A stretch of 35,751 nucleotides of DNA from Nostoc sp. CMAA1605 (lineage in GTDB: Bacteria; Cyanobacteriota; Cyanobacteriia; Cyanobacteriales; Nostocaceae): NCBI RefSeq assembly GCF_021596505.1, contig NZ_PJIZ01000065.1:1-35751 (forward strand). The letters are read 5' to 3'. The number at the start of each line of letters is the position of its first letter. Within the stretch, counting starts at the first letter, position 1. A model generated the notes under the pieces. It made no database searches. It saw only the letters and a program-made list of their open reading frames with translations, and had not been told where the DNA came from. Shown here piece by piece: positions 1 through 8,407 of the stretch. A program made the translations under genes and the position numbers.

Positions 1-15
1 TTTTGGCTGGATTCT

Positions 16-222
16 TTACAGCCTATTTATGAAAAAATCAATCATTCCATTCACCTCTAGGTGGAACTGGGATGCGATGGGACTACGTGTCAGTTCATCG
101 TCCCGGAGAATCTCGCCGCGTAACCATTGACGAATCGCTACTTCGATCACCTTACTGGGATCGTCAGTCAGATGCTGAATTTGCTCTAGTAACTCCGAAT
201 CCAGTTGGACAGAGATTTCCAC
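16..222 (-). CDS. Small ribbon-helix-helix-like protein (possible antitoxin or regulator)
   Basis: A 68-residue protein. The first ~35 residues read as a short beta strand (ISVQLD) followed by two helices (ELLEQIQHLTDD, SKVIEVAIRQWL). That is the layout of CopG/Arc/MetJ-type ribbon-helix-helix DNA-binding domains, often the antitoxin half of toxin-antitoxin pairs. The C-terminal half is charged and without a recognised motif. No toxin partner is visible, but the gene lies at the window edge and a partner could follow beyond position 1. Function is inferred from the fold pattern only; it could equally be an orphan cyanobacterial hypothetical. Confidence 0.6.
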   Translation of the reverse strand: MEISVQLDSELLEQIQHLTDDPSKVIEVAIRQWLRGEILRDDELTRSPIASQFHLEVNGMIDFFINRL

Positions 223-599
223 TTATCGGCTGGGATTGACTCCGCATCGGTAGTTCTTTCTTGCATATTCATAGGTTTATATACTCAGTTACGGTCTTTT
301 CACCAGCTTTATAAAGCAGTTATATTGACTGTTCGGGTTGTTTACTGACAAATTGTTAAAAGTTTATAGTTACATAGTTCCCCGAAATTTCATCAAACTA
401 ACAGCGTCAGGTAGCAAGTGGCCATTTTCTTAGCGGTTTCCAGACTGTTGGCTGGAAGTTTTGTCAGTAAATTAGAATATCAGGGCAATTACAGGTGGTA
501 ATTGACCATCATCTCTACACTATGTACTTATATATCTTTATTGTACGCTTCAGGTTGATGAATACTAGCAATGAAAAATGGACTTTATAGAGATTCTTA
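223..599. other. Divergent intergenic region between the small minus-strand gene and lepA
   Basis: No gene is seen here. It holds the upstream regions of two divergent genes. One inverted repeat is visible: TTCCAG at 438-443 pairs with CTGGAA at 452-457 over an 8-nt loop, followed by a short T-rich stretch. This could be a small hairpin in a plus-strand transcript. No confident promoter box was identified. Confidence 0.4.
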
Positions 600-734
600 A
601 AAAGTATGGAGGGAATCTTTAAGGAGGGGATTGGGGAGACAAGGGAGCAGGGGGAGCAGGGGGAGCAGGGGGAGCAGGGGGAGAAAAATACAATGCCCAA
701 TGCCCAATGCCCAATGACTAATGACTAATAACTA
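600..734 (-). repeat. Composite heptamer repeat module upstream of lepA
   Basis: Four to five tandem copies of GGGAGCAGG type sequence (643-683), a GAGAAAAATA spacer, three AATGCCC units (about 692-712) and ATGACTA units up to 734. Read on the minus strand the order is TAGTCAT, GGGCATT, T-rich spacer, C-rich units, CTTGTC, CCCAATCCCC. The same order recurs in other modules of the window. It ends about 85 nt before the lepA start. Confidence 0.85.
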
Positions 735-818
735 GCAGCGTCTTGGCAAAGAAAGCATTAAAATACATGAAGTAAATAGCTTTTTAACCTTGGTTGCTGC
801 TTCAGCAAAGATTAGTAT

Positions 819-2630
819 ATGACTGACGTTCCCGCAGTTCGCATTCGCAATTTCTGTATTATTGCTCACATTGACCACGGGAAATCCACCCTTGCCGATC
901 GCCTCTTGCAAGCCACGGGGACTGTTGAAGACCGGCAAATGAAGGAACAGTTTCTCGATAACATGGATCTGGAACGGGAGCGCGGCATTACAATTAAGCT
1001 GCAAGCTGCCCGGATGGATTATCAGGCGAAGGATGGTCAGCACTATGTACTGAACCTGATTGATACTCCTGGTCATGTGGACTTTTCCTATGAAGTGTCG
1101 CGCAGTTTGGCTGCTTGTGAGGGGGCTTTGTTGGTGGTGGATGCTTCTCAGGGTGTAGAGGCGCAAACTCTGGCCAATGTCTATCTAGCCCTTGAGCATA
1201 ATCTCGAAATTATCCCCGTTCTCAATAAAATTGACCTACCTGGGGCTGAACCAGATAGAGTCATTAGTGAAATTGAGGAAATTATCGGTCTTGATTGCAG
1301 TGGGGCGATTTTGGCCTCAGCTAAAGAAGGCATCGGGATTGACGAAATTCTAGAAGCGATTGTCGAACGCGTTCCGCCTGCACCGGATACTGTCAATGAA
1401 CGCTTAAGGGCGTTAATCTTTGATAGTTATTACGATGCTTATCGAGGTGTGATTGTCTATTTCCGCGTGATGGACGGGAAGTTGAAAAAAGGCGATCGCG
1501 TCTATTTAATGGCTTCCGGTAAGGAATATGAAATCGATGAGTTGGGTGTTCTTTCCCCCAACCAAAAGCAAGTCAATGAACTCCACGCCGGGGAAGTGGG
1601 ATATTTAGCCGCCGCCATTAAAGCTGTAGCCGATGCACGGGTAGGTGATACCATTACCCTATCAAATGCTAAAGCTACAGAACCTCTACCCGGTTACACC
1701 GAAGCTAACCCGATGGTGTTCTGTGGAATGTTCCCCATTGACGCAGATCAATTTGAAGATTTGCGGGAGGCTTTAGAAAAACTCCGCCTCAATGATGCAG
1801 CATTACACTACGAACCAGAAACCTCTAGCGCGATGGGTTTTGGTTTCCGGTGCGGATTTTTAGGCTTACTGCACATGGAAATTGTCCAGGAACGCCTAGA
1901 AAGAGAATATGACTTGGATTTAATTATTACAGCCCCCTCTGTGGTTTATAAGGTAGTCACAACTAAGGGTGAAGAACTGTATATTGATAATCCTAGCCAC
2001 TTACCTGCGCCTAACGATCGCGAACGCATTGAAGAACCCTACGTGAAAGTCGAAATGATTACACCAGAAGGGTTTGTGGGGACGCTGATGGAATTGGCGC
2101 AAAATCGTCGGGGTATCTTCAAAGATATGAAATATCTCACCCAAGGACGTACCACCTTAACCTATGAGTTACCTTTAGCGGAAGTTGTCACCGACTTTTT
2201 CGACCAAATGAAATCGCGATCGCGCGGTTATGCCAGTATGGAATATCACCTAATTGGCTACCGTGAAAATCCCCTAGTGAAGCTAGACATCATGATTAAC
2301 GGTGATCCGGTGGATTCCTTAGCCATGATTGTCCATCGTGATAAAGCTTACAACGTGGGACGCTCAATGGCGGAAAAACTCAAAGAATTGATTCCCCGTC
2401 ATCAATTCAAAGTCCCCATTCAAGCCTCTATTGGTAGTAAAGTCATCGCCAGTGAACACATCCCCGCCTTGCGAAAAGACGTACTCGCCAAATGTTATGG
2501 TGGTGACATCAGCCGGAAGAAGAAACTGTTACAGAAACAAGCTAAAGGTAAAAAGCGGATGAAATCCGTCGGTACAGTTGATGTACCCCAGGAAGCTTTT
2601 ATGGCTGTACTGCGTTTAGATCAAGGGTGA
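819..2630 (+). CDS. lepA: Elongation factor 4 (LepA), ribosomal back-translocating GTPase
   Basis: A full-length 603-residue translational GTPase. LepA/EF4 binds the ribosome, can move it back by one codon and supports translation or ribosome biogenesis under stress. Visible motifs are the P-loop AHIDHGKST (residues 16-24), effector/switch I RERGIT (53-58), DTPGH (82-86), NKID (136-139) and a SAKEG G5 motif. The LepA-specific C-terminal domain ends with the Lys-rich DISRKKKLLQKQAKGKKRMK stretch typical of the family. The start at MTDVPAVRIRNF matches the usual short leader before the G domain. It appears monocistronic, with a strong hairpin just downstream. Confidence 0.98.
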   Translation: MTDVPAVRIRNFCIIAHIDHGKSTLADRLLQATGTVEDRQMKEQFLDNMDLERERGITIKLQAARMDYQAKDGQHYVLNLIDTPGHVDFSYEVSRSLAACEGALLVVDASQGVEAQTLANVYLALEHNLEIIPVLNKIDLPGAEPDRVISEIEEIIGLDCSGAILASAKEGIGIDEILEAIVERVPPAPDTVNERLRALIFDSYYDAYRGVIVYFRVMDGKLKKGDRVYLMASGKEYEIDELGVLSPNQKQVNELHAGEVGYLAAAIKAVADARVGDTITLSNAKATEPLPGYTEANPMVFCGMFPIDADQFEDLREALEKLRLNDAALHYEPETSSAMGFGFRCGFLGLLHMEIVQERLEREYDLDLIITAPSVVYKVVTTKGEELYIDNPSHLPAPNDRERIEEPYVKVEMITPEGFVGTLMELAQNRRGIFKDMKYLTQGRTTLTYELPLAEVVTDFFDQMKSRSRGYASMEYHLIGYRENPLVKLDIMINGDPVDSLAMIVHRDKAYNVGRSMAEKLKELIPRHQFKVPIQASIGSKVIASEHIPALRKDVLAKCYGGDISRKKKLLQKQAKGKKRMKSVGTVDVPQEAFMAVLRLDQG

Positions 2631-2675
2631 TGAAAGTTACAGATTAGAGTTGAACTTTCAGTAAAAATTCCATCC

Positions 2676-2737
2676 TGATAGGGAAGAGGAGACAAGAAAC
2701 AGACAATATTCTGTTTCCTGTAACCTGTTCCCTATCA
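2676..2737 (+). terminator. Long nested hairpin downstream of lepA, likely terminator
   Basis: TGATAGGGAA (2676-2685) pairs perfectly with TTCCCTATCA (2728-2737). Inside it GAAACAGA (2696-2703) pairs with TCTGTTTC (2710-2717) around a 6-nt loop, and the joining segments are partly complementary. A T-rich ATTTATTT-like stretch follows. It starts 46 nt after the lepA stop codon, as expected for an intrinsic terminator, although the T tract is weak. Confidence 0.6.
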
Positions 2738-3173
2738 TTTATTTGGGGGGTATGATACCAATTTTGGATTTTGGATTTTGGATTTTGGATTGAAAACCCA
2801 GATTCTTAGGCTATTCCCAAAGCTCGAAACAATACTACTTATTTCAATTCAGTGTGAGACTGCATTCAACTTGAGAATTCTTCAGCTAATCTAAAGATTT
2901 TCATTGGGATTGATAATTTTTGATCAGCTTTACCCACATAACGACCAAAAAATCCGAAAATTTTAGTAAATCTACTTAACTCCAAGTTTTCACTTTCAAA
3001 AGTTTAAATTTTTATAAAGCAAATTTGCTTTTATGTAGCCTCATCCTAGAAGCTAGGATATTTACCGAAGTTCGCTTGGAGGCTGAACCTCCTGACAACT
3101 TCTCACCAGTGCAGATTTTCTTAATTTTGAATTTTGAATTTTGAATTGCTCAAAGCATCGGGGAGTCTAGTTC
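2738..3173. other. Intergenic region upstream of the glycosyltransferase with small palindromes and repeats
   Basis: No gene is seen. It contains a GGATTTT-type tandem repeat (about 2763-2791) and a perfect 16-bp palindrome AAAGCAAATTTGCTTT (3016-3031). Two small hairpins follow: TCCTAG/CTAGGA (3044-3058) and GGAGG/CCTCC around CTGAA (3078-3092). A TTTTGAA tandem repeat (about 3124-3147) ends near the ribosome-binding site. A GGGGAG Shine-Dalgarno-like sequence sits just before the ATG at 3174. Confidence 0.5.
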
Positions 3174-4361
3174 ATGAAAATACTGGTACTAAGTTGGGAG
3201 TTTCCACCGAGGATAGTTGGCGGGATTGCGCGTCATGTGGCAGAGTTGTATCCCGAACTAGTTAAACTAGGCCACGAAATCCACTTGATTACGGTAGAAG
3301 TTGGTAATGCTTCGATGTACGAGATAGTGGAGGGAATTCATGTACATCGAGTCCCAGTTTCTCATAGCAATGACTTTTTTCACTGGGTAGTCAATCTCAA
3401 TCAAAGCATGGGACATCATGGTGGTAAGTTAATTTCAGAGGAAGGTAACTTTGATTTAATCCATGCCCATGATTGGCTAGTGGGTGATGCTGCGATCGCT
3501 CTTAAGCATACCTTTAAAATTCCCCTAGTTGCTACCATCCACGCTACTGAATACGGACGCTACAACGGTATTCACAACGATATTCAAAACTATATCCACG
3601 GTAAAGAGAACTTACTTGCCTACAATGCTTGGCGAGTTATTGTCTGTACCGATTATATGCGTCAAGAGGTATCCCGCGCCTTAGCTAGTCCCTGGGACAA
3701 AATCGATGTGATTTATAACGGTATTCGTCCCGAAAAGAAACAACATCACGAAGATTTTCACGCCCAAGATTTTCGCCGTCAATTCGCCGCCGACCATGAG
3801 AAAATCGTCTACTACGTAGGACGCATGACTTACGAAAAAGGCGTATCAGTTTTAATGAACGCCGCCCCTAAGGTACTGTGGGAAATGGGAGGTTATGTCA
3901 AATTCGTAATTGTGGGTGGTGGAAATACCGACAACCTCAAACGCCAAGCCTGGGACTTAGGAATTTGGGATAAATGCTACTTTACCGGCTTTCTTTCTGA
4001 CGAATATTTAGATAAATTCCAAACCGTAGCTGATTGTGCGGTTTTTCCTAGCCTTTACGAACCCTTTGGCATTGTAGCCTTAGAAAGCTTTGCCTCAAAA
4101 GTGCCTGTAGTAGTTTCAGACACAGGCGGCTTCCCAGAAGTAGTACAGCATACCAAGACAGGAATAGTTACCTGGGTAAATGATTCCAATTCTTTAGCCT
4201 GGGGAATTTTAGAAGTGTTAAAAAATACTGCTTATCGCCAATGGTTAGTAGATAACGCTTATGCAGATTTAGAACGCCGCTTTAGCTGGCCAAAATTAGC
4301 CAAGCAGACCGAGAATGTATATCTTAGGGTAGTGAAAGAGCGATCGCAAGTGAATTGGTAA
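3174..4361 (+). CDS. GT4-family glycosyltransferase (GT-B fold, glycogen-synthase-like)
   Basis: A 395-residue retaining glycosyltransferase. It starts with MKILVLSWEFPP and a glycine-rich IVGGIARHV loop, the N-terminal nucleotide-sugar-side signature of GT4/GT5-like enzymes. HAHD (97-100) and YVGRMTYEKG (~214-223) mark the two Rossmann domains. EPFGIVALE (296-304) is the E-x7-E motif that binds the nucleotide-sugar donor. It has no signal peptide or membrane segment, so it is cytosolic or peripheral. The acceptor cannot be told: polysaccharide, glycolipid or glycogen-like glucan are possible. A GGGGAG Shine-Dalgarno supports the start. The stop codon abuts a heptamer repeat module. Confidence 0.9.
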   Translation: MKILVLSWEFPPRIVGGIARHVAELYPELVKLGHEIHLITVEVGNASMYEIVEGIHVHRVPVSHSNDFFHWVVNLNQSMGHHGGKLISEEGNFDLIHAHDWLVGDAAIALKHTFKIPLVATIHATEYGRYNGIHNDIQNYIHGKENLLAYNAWRVIVCTDYMRQEVSRALASPWDKIDVIYNGIRPEKKQHHEDFHAQDFRRQFAADHEKIVYYVGRMTYEKGVSVLMNAAPKVLWEMGGYVKFVIVGGGNTDNLKRQAWDLGIWDKCYFTGFLSDEYLDKFQTVADCAVFPSLYEPFGIVALESFASKVPVVVSDTGGFPEVVQHTKTGIVTWVNDSNSLAWGILEVLKNTAYRQWLVDNAYADLERRFSWPKLAKQTENVYLRVVKERSQVNW

Positions 4362-4497
4362 TTAGTCAATAGTCATTAGTCATTAGTCATTAGTCATTAG
4401 TTCTTAGAGAACAGGGAACGGTTTTTCTCATCTCCTACCTTGTCTACCTTGTCCGCCCAGTCCCTAATCCCCAGTCCCCAATCCCCAATCCCCAATT
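4362..4497 (+). repeat. Composite heptamer repeat module downstream of the glycosyltransferase
   Basis: Directly after the stop codon come TAGTCAT-type units (4363-4400), a T-rich TTTTTCTCATCTCC spacer, CTACCTTGTCTACCTTGTC (about 4435-4453) and CCCAATC/CCCAGTC units (4457-4497). This is the clearest plus-orientation example of the composite order seen repeatedly in the window. Confidence 0.85.
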
Positions 4498-4646
4498 TCA
4501 GTAACAAAACACAGCCTCAAACCCAGCCTGAATGTTTATTCTGGACGCTTTCAGGCTAAAAAACAACACCATGAGTGTACGCTGGGAATTTTGCCCTGAG
4601 AAGTGCGAAATTAAGCAGTAGTTGCCGTTTGCACTCTAAGGTTAGT

Positions 4647-5651
4647 ATGACAAGGGCATTCCCAGGTATAGCAAGGTTCTTGAAGGCCGCAGGAGCTATG
4701 TTGTTGAGGGTGTTCAACCGTCTTACAGCATACCTGACGCTCGATTTTGAAAGCAACACGCCCGAAATTCTGACCCCATTGGCTGGCCCTGTGTTTAACT
4801 TGGGCGGTGGTGGCCCTGATGTCGAGGCGGCTATCCAATGGATGATTAATCAAGTCAGAGGCGGTGCTAATTCTACGCAAAAAATCAATGTTGTAGTCCT
4901 TCGTACCTATGGTAGTGATGACTACAATCGCCTAATTTACGAGATGAAAGGTGTGAACTCTGTAGCCACACTAATAGTCAGTAATCGCCAAGATGCCAAT
5001 AGAGACGATATTGTACAAAAAATCCGTGACGCAGGAGTAATATTTTTTGCTGGTGGCGACCAATGTCAATACATCCGCAGTTGGAAAAACACCAAACTAG
5101 AAGCGGCTGTGCGGTCAGTGTATCAAAGAGGCGGCGGCATTGGTGGCACTAGTGCGGGGGCGATGATTCTCAGTGATTTCATTTATGATGCTTGTGCTTG
5201 CGAAGACCCCATTGAAACTAAGGATGCTTTAGCAGATCCTTATGAAAATATTACCTTTACCTACAACTTTTTCCGATGGCATCATTTGCAGGGAACGATA
5301 GTTGACACCCATTTTGATAGTCGCAAACGCATGGGACGGATTATGACGTTTATTGCTCGTCAACTTCAAGATGGTGTGGCTAAAAGTGCTTTAGGGATTG
5401 CGATTAGTGAGGAAACATCAGTAGTTGTAGATAAATATGGTAAAGCGAAAGTCATGGGGAGAAATGCAGCGTATTTTGTCTTAGGAGATCACCCACCAGA
5501 AGTCTGCAAACCCCGCACACCATTGACGTATCACGACTACAAAATTTGGCGTGTTCCCAGTGGTGAAACCTTTGATTTAAACAATCCACCGAGTCGGGGT
5601 TATTATTTTCGCAGTGTGAAACGGGGTAGGTTTGATTACGATCCGTATTGA
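4647..5651 (+). CDS. Cyanophycinase-like peptidase (family S51)
   Basis: Cyanophycinases are serine exopeptidases that release beta-Asp-Arg dipeptides from the nitrogen store cyanophycin. Residues here are counted from the upstream GTG at 4575. GGDQ (160-163), the nucleophile elbow GGTSAGAM with Ser194, the DTHFDSRKRMGR segment carrying the likely catalytic His, and a later SEETS segment matching the catalytic Glu region are all present. The core is longer than a typical ~280-residue cyanophycinase at both ends. I chose ATG 4647 because AAGG lies 7 nt upstream; GTG 4575 and ATG 4698 remain possible. The N-terminal stretch (GIARFLKAAGAMLLRVFNRL) is basic and hydrophobic. No cyanophycin synthetase is nearby, so the substrate could be another isopeptide. 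Confidence 0.85.
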   Translation: MTRAFPGIARFLKAAGAMLLRVFNRLTAYLTLDFESNTPEILTPLAGPVFNLGGGGPDVEAAIQWMINQVRGGANSTQKINVVVLRTYGSDDYNRLIYEMKGVNSVATLIVSNRQDANRDDIVQKIRDAGVIFFAGGDQCQYIRSWKNTKLEAAVRSVYQRGGGIGGTSAGAMILSDFIYDACACEDPIETKDALADPYENITFTYNFFRWHHLQGTIVDTHFDSRKRMGRIMTFIARQLQDGVAKSALGIAISEETSVVVDKYGKAKVMGRNAAYFVLGDHPPEVCKPRTPLTYHDYKIWRVPSGETFDLNNPPSRGYYFRSVKRGRFDYDPY

Positions 5652-5659
5652 AAGTTGGT

Positions 5660-5697
5660 GCGATCGCCTAGCTCAAAAAAATACTATGGGCGATCGC
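5660..5697. repeat. Two HIP1 octamers in the convergent gap
   Basis: GCGATCGC occurs at 5660-5667 and 5690-5697 between the convergent peptidase and FGE-like genes. HIP1 is the highly overrepresented palindrome of many cyanobacterial genomes. Further copies lie inside genes throughout the window, for example 1492-1499, 2216-2223, 3492-3499 and 4340-4347. Confidence 0.9.
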
Positions 5698-5756
5698 TCT
5701 TTCGGGTTACGCTTAGTTTCTCTTTACGCTTTAAATAAAATTCGAGTTGATTTCTT

Positions 5757-6614
5757 CTATTCTCGTTTCTGTAACCCAAATTGCATATTTACCAATGTCC
5801 GAAACCCAATTTTGGGACTAGCCGTTTCTAAGCTAAATACTAGCTCGTCTTTGGGATCTGATGCGTTGCCGGCTTCGTACGCCTGTAACAATTCATCCGG
5901 ATCTTGAGTTAGAGTTTCTCTAGTGATCACCAGAGCCATTTCGTCATCGTAGTAACTTCTGGCATTACTCCATTCACGATCTTGGCCAAGCCACATCTCA
6001 TCAATGACTACTTCTGGCAAAAATTCTTGTACAGCTTGCCAATCGATTGTATCCGGTAACATTTTCCCAAACCAACGGGCATAATTTTTAGCATTAGTCA
6101 GTTTGAGATTAGTGGCTGAATGGGTTTCCTCTGTGATTTCCAGTGAAAATTCTGAAGAATTATCTGCATTCGTAGCTAGATATGCTTGATATTGCCATCT
6201 GGCTACAGGACGACAAGCAATCCAGCAATACAAAGGTCGGTATTGAATAATCGGATCAACTTCTCTCCAGGGATGTGGTTCACTGGGAATTAACATCATA
6301 GGCATTAATTCCCGCATATCTAACCAAATATCACCAGCAGCCCCATCTGTAGGCAATTCAAAACCAACCCAACCTCTTCTACCCAAATAACGACTGTGCG
6401 GCACTGTAATAATTTCACTACTTGTACCCTTTTGAATGTATTGCTCTAATAATGAATGTTCTAACCAATATTCAGCGTTAGCCAATGCGTGAGAGAGAGA
6501 TGGCAGGGAAGCACTCTGATCCTCAGATGTTAAATAGCCATAAAAAGCATTTGTTAAGGTCACGTCGCTGCGCTCCGAATTCAAAATTCTTCCATTCAAA
6601 ATTACAATCCACAT
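5757..6614 (-). CDS. Degenerate formylglycine-generating-enzyme (SUMF1)-like protein
   Basis: A 285-residue protein. Its middle and C-terminal parts resemble the FGE-sulfatase fold: PVARWQYQAYL (the usual 'PVTxxqy..F' segment), NAKNYARWFGKMLPD (compare 'A..YA.WLGKRLPTEAEW') and a final SPKIGFRTLV (compare 'GFR'). The paired Cys of true formylglycine-generating enzymes are not seen, so it is probably a binding or structural variant, as in diversity-generating or effector-associated FGE-like domains. Residues 7-18 are encoded by a dispersed repeat. The ATG at 6614 has no clear Shine-Dalgarno; GTG 6563 (residue 18) has GGAG 9 nt upstream and may be the true start. It lies 75 nt downstream of the DUF4157 gene, suggesting co-transcription. 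Confidence 0.65.
   Translation of the reverse strand: MWIVILNGRILNSERSDVTLTNAFYGYLTSEDQSASLPSLSHALANAEYWLEHSLLEQYIQKGTSSEIITVPHSRYLGRRGWVGFELPTDGAAGDIWLDMRELMPMMLIPSEPHPWREVDPIIQYRPLYCWIACRPVARWQYQAYLATNADNSSEFSLEITEETHSATNLKLTNAKNYARWFGKMLPDTIDWQAVQEFLPEVVIDEMWLGQDREWSNARSYYDDEMALVITRETLTQDPDELLQAYEAGNASDPKDELVFSLETASPKIGFRTLVNMQFGLQKRE
6559..6588 (-). promoter_or_regulatory. Dispersed repeat carrying GGAG and a GTG start codon
   Basis: On the minus strand an AATTTTGAA unit leads into TCGGAGCGCAGCGACGTGAC. GGAG (6573-6576) is 9 nt from GTG (6561-6563), which is in frame with the FGE-like gene. A near-identical copy is at 32995-33024, where it plays the same role for an unrelated gene. Confidence 0.6.
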
Positions 6615-6689
6615 CTATAAATTTAGTGGCTTGTATCCTGATTTTTTCTGTATGACATTCTGTTGTTTTTCTATGGTGATTGATGAATT

Positions 6690-8312
6690 TTACACATTAT
6701 TTTTCGGTTTCATATATGGTGTTTCACTGCTACCACCAATTTCAAACCTTTCTCCAGTTGCCTTGACTGCTGGTTGGTTGGCAGTGCGAATGAGAATTAA
6801 TTCACCATAAGTAGACGCTATATGGCCTTTTTGTAGGATCAGTTTAAAGCGTTTATCATCAGTGGGTTTTCCTTGCTTATTGAATCCTTCTCCACTTGCA
6901 CCATAGCGGAGTGTATTGTTACTAGTATCTAGATAAAGATGCTTACCAATTTTGTCCCGATCTCCTACAGGCCAGCTTTCTGGCAATGGATCAGAATGGC
7001 TTTTAATAATGCAAGGGACTTGAGTTAATCCTGCAACCTTTGCGGCTAGAAGACGACGGTTATCTTGACTTACTAATCCAGCTTTAACTCCAGAAGAAAC
7101 TTCTACATTCTCAACCTTGATTTTGTCAGTCATTTGCACCACACTACATGGGTCGCCTCTCCAACCTCCTTTAATCATGTGTTTGATGACGGTAGTAATT
7201 GGTGTTGCACCTTCGCCTTGGGTTTCTGATTTCACATCGGATTGACTCCAACGGATTTCCGACAAATTTTTGATTTGAACTGCTGACGCAGTACCTGTGG
7301 GTACTTGGATACGCTTTTTCCCAGGGCCAGGCACTTTTTCTACAAAACCTTCATCTGCCTCTACAGTACCTGCGATCGCTTCTTCCTCTTTAGTTGGGGG
7401 TTGTGCTTTTTCCTTTTGTTCCTTGATTAAGTTCGGCCAAGAACTCTCAAAACCCCTTATTGTTTTTTGGGTCTCTTCAGGTAGCGAACCAATCATAAGA
7501 GAAAATGCGTCGCTTGGGACAAGTTTCTCAATTTCTTCCAAATCTTCTGTGTCAAATTCTACACTTTCAACTCGTACTTCCACAGCATACTGGGCAAGTG
7601 AAATATTTTTGTTTAATAGTAGTTTATATATTAAATCCCTGAATTCTATTCTGCTCTGACTAGTGGTCTTCATCCTCTGAATTGGATGAGATGCTCCAAA
7701 ATTTTGCTGTACTACATGGGTTAATTCATGGGCTATCAACTCTTGCCCGCCGCGACTCCCTGGCTGATATTCCCCTTGCCGAAAGAATACATCTTGCCCT
7801 GTTGTAAATGCCTTGGCTTGAATCGAGCGATTTAACTGGTCTGATTGGGCATCAGTATGCACTCTCACCCCACTAAAATCAGCCCCCATCGCTGTACTCA
7901 TTTTTGCTTGCAAACCAGCATCTAAGGGCTGTCCCCCACTTCTAGCACTATTAATGGCGGATTCTAAATCTGTTGATGCTTCTCCTCCCTCTAAACCTCC
8001 CCGCCGTTGTATTGAGGGTTCTGAAGTTGAACGAGCGATCGCCGGTGCATTAATTCTCTGTACCACTAGTTTCGCTGTCCGGTCGGCTTCCTGCTCGTAT
8101 TTATCTCCTGGCGCGCCGATCGCTAACTTAGTTTGCACAGGCGATTGTTCTCCTGCTGGGTTGAAAATAGCGAACTCTGGCATCTGGCTTTTGTATCCCT
8201 GCGTTCCTGGCGATTCTTTCTTTTCCTCTGGTTTGGACTGCACCACAAAGGGACGAGACACCAAGGAATTGTTCACCGAAGATTGCTTTTGAGATGCTTT
8301 ATGAGTTCGCAT
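6690..8312 (-). CDS. DUF4157 protein with ParB-like C-terminal region, candidate injection-system effector
   Basis: About 540 residues; positions below are counted from the longer start at 8348. A flexible, polar N-terminus leads into a DUF4157 domain (~140-216) with DFSGVRVHTD, QGEYQPGSRGG and the zincin-like motif HELTHVVQQ (207-215). DUF4157 is a hallmark of extracellular contractile injection-system cargo and polymorphic toxins. A charged linker (~300-350) follows. The C-terminal part has IRWSQSDV, a GGWRGDP segment and DNRRLLAA (429-436), reminiscent of ParB/Srx-like domains found as toxin modules; this assignment is inference. ATG 8312 is preferred: GGAG lies 7 nt upstream and the family often starts with MRTH. 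It sits 95 nt behind the AAA+ ATPase gene and probably shares its transcript. Confidence 0.85.
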   Translation of the reverse strand: MRTHKASQKQSSVNNSLVSRPFVVQSKPEEKKESPGTQGYKSQMPEFAIFNPAGEQSPVQTKLAIGAPGDKYEQEADRTAKLVVQRINAPAIARSTSEPSIQRRGGLEGGEASTDLESAINSARSGGQPLDAGLQAKMSTAMGADFSGVRVHTDAQSDQLNRSIQAKAFTTGQDVFFRQGEYQPGSRGGQELIAHELTHVVQQNFGASHPIQRMKTTSQSRIEFRDLIYKLLLNKNISLAQYAVEVRVESVEFDTEDLEEIEKLVPSDAFSLMIGSLPEETQKTIRGFESSWPNLIKEQKEKAQPPTKEEEAIAGTVEADEGFVEKVPGPGKKRIQVPTGTASAVQIKNLSEIRWSQSDVKSETQGEGATPITTVIKHMIKGGWRGDPCSVVQMTDKIKVENVEVSSGVKAGLVSQDNRRLLAAKVAGLTQVPCIIKSHSDPLPESWPVGDRDKIGKHLYLDTSNNTLRYGASGEGFNKQGKPTDDKRFKLILQKGHIASTYGELILIRTANQPAVKATGERFEIGGSSETPYMKPKNNV

Positions 8313-8407
8313 AGCCACACTCCGAATCGCAGCCAAATAATACCTCATTCTCTCATTTTCTTCGGTAATATCAATTAGACGTTTGGATAATTGCTATTCA
8401 GCAAAAA

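Noticed and set aside
515..700. Minus-strand frame with repeated SPCSPC residues upstream of lepA
   Set aside because: The repeated part is the GGGAGCAGG array; the rest is AT-rich with no recognisable domain.
732..1396. Minus-strand frames opposite lepA
   Set aside because: They are antisense shadows of a highly conserved gene.
5632..5907. 91-residue plus-strand frame after the cyanophycinase-like gene
   Set aside because: It lies antisense to the C-terminal coding region of the FGE-like gene and has no domain or ribosome-binding site.
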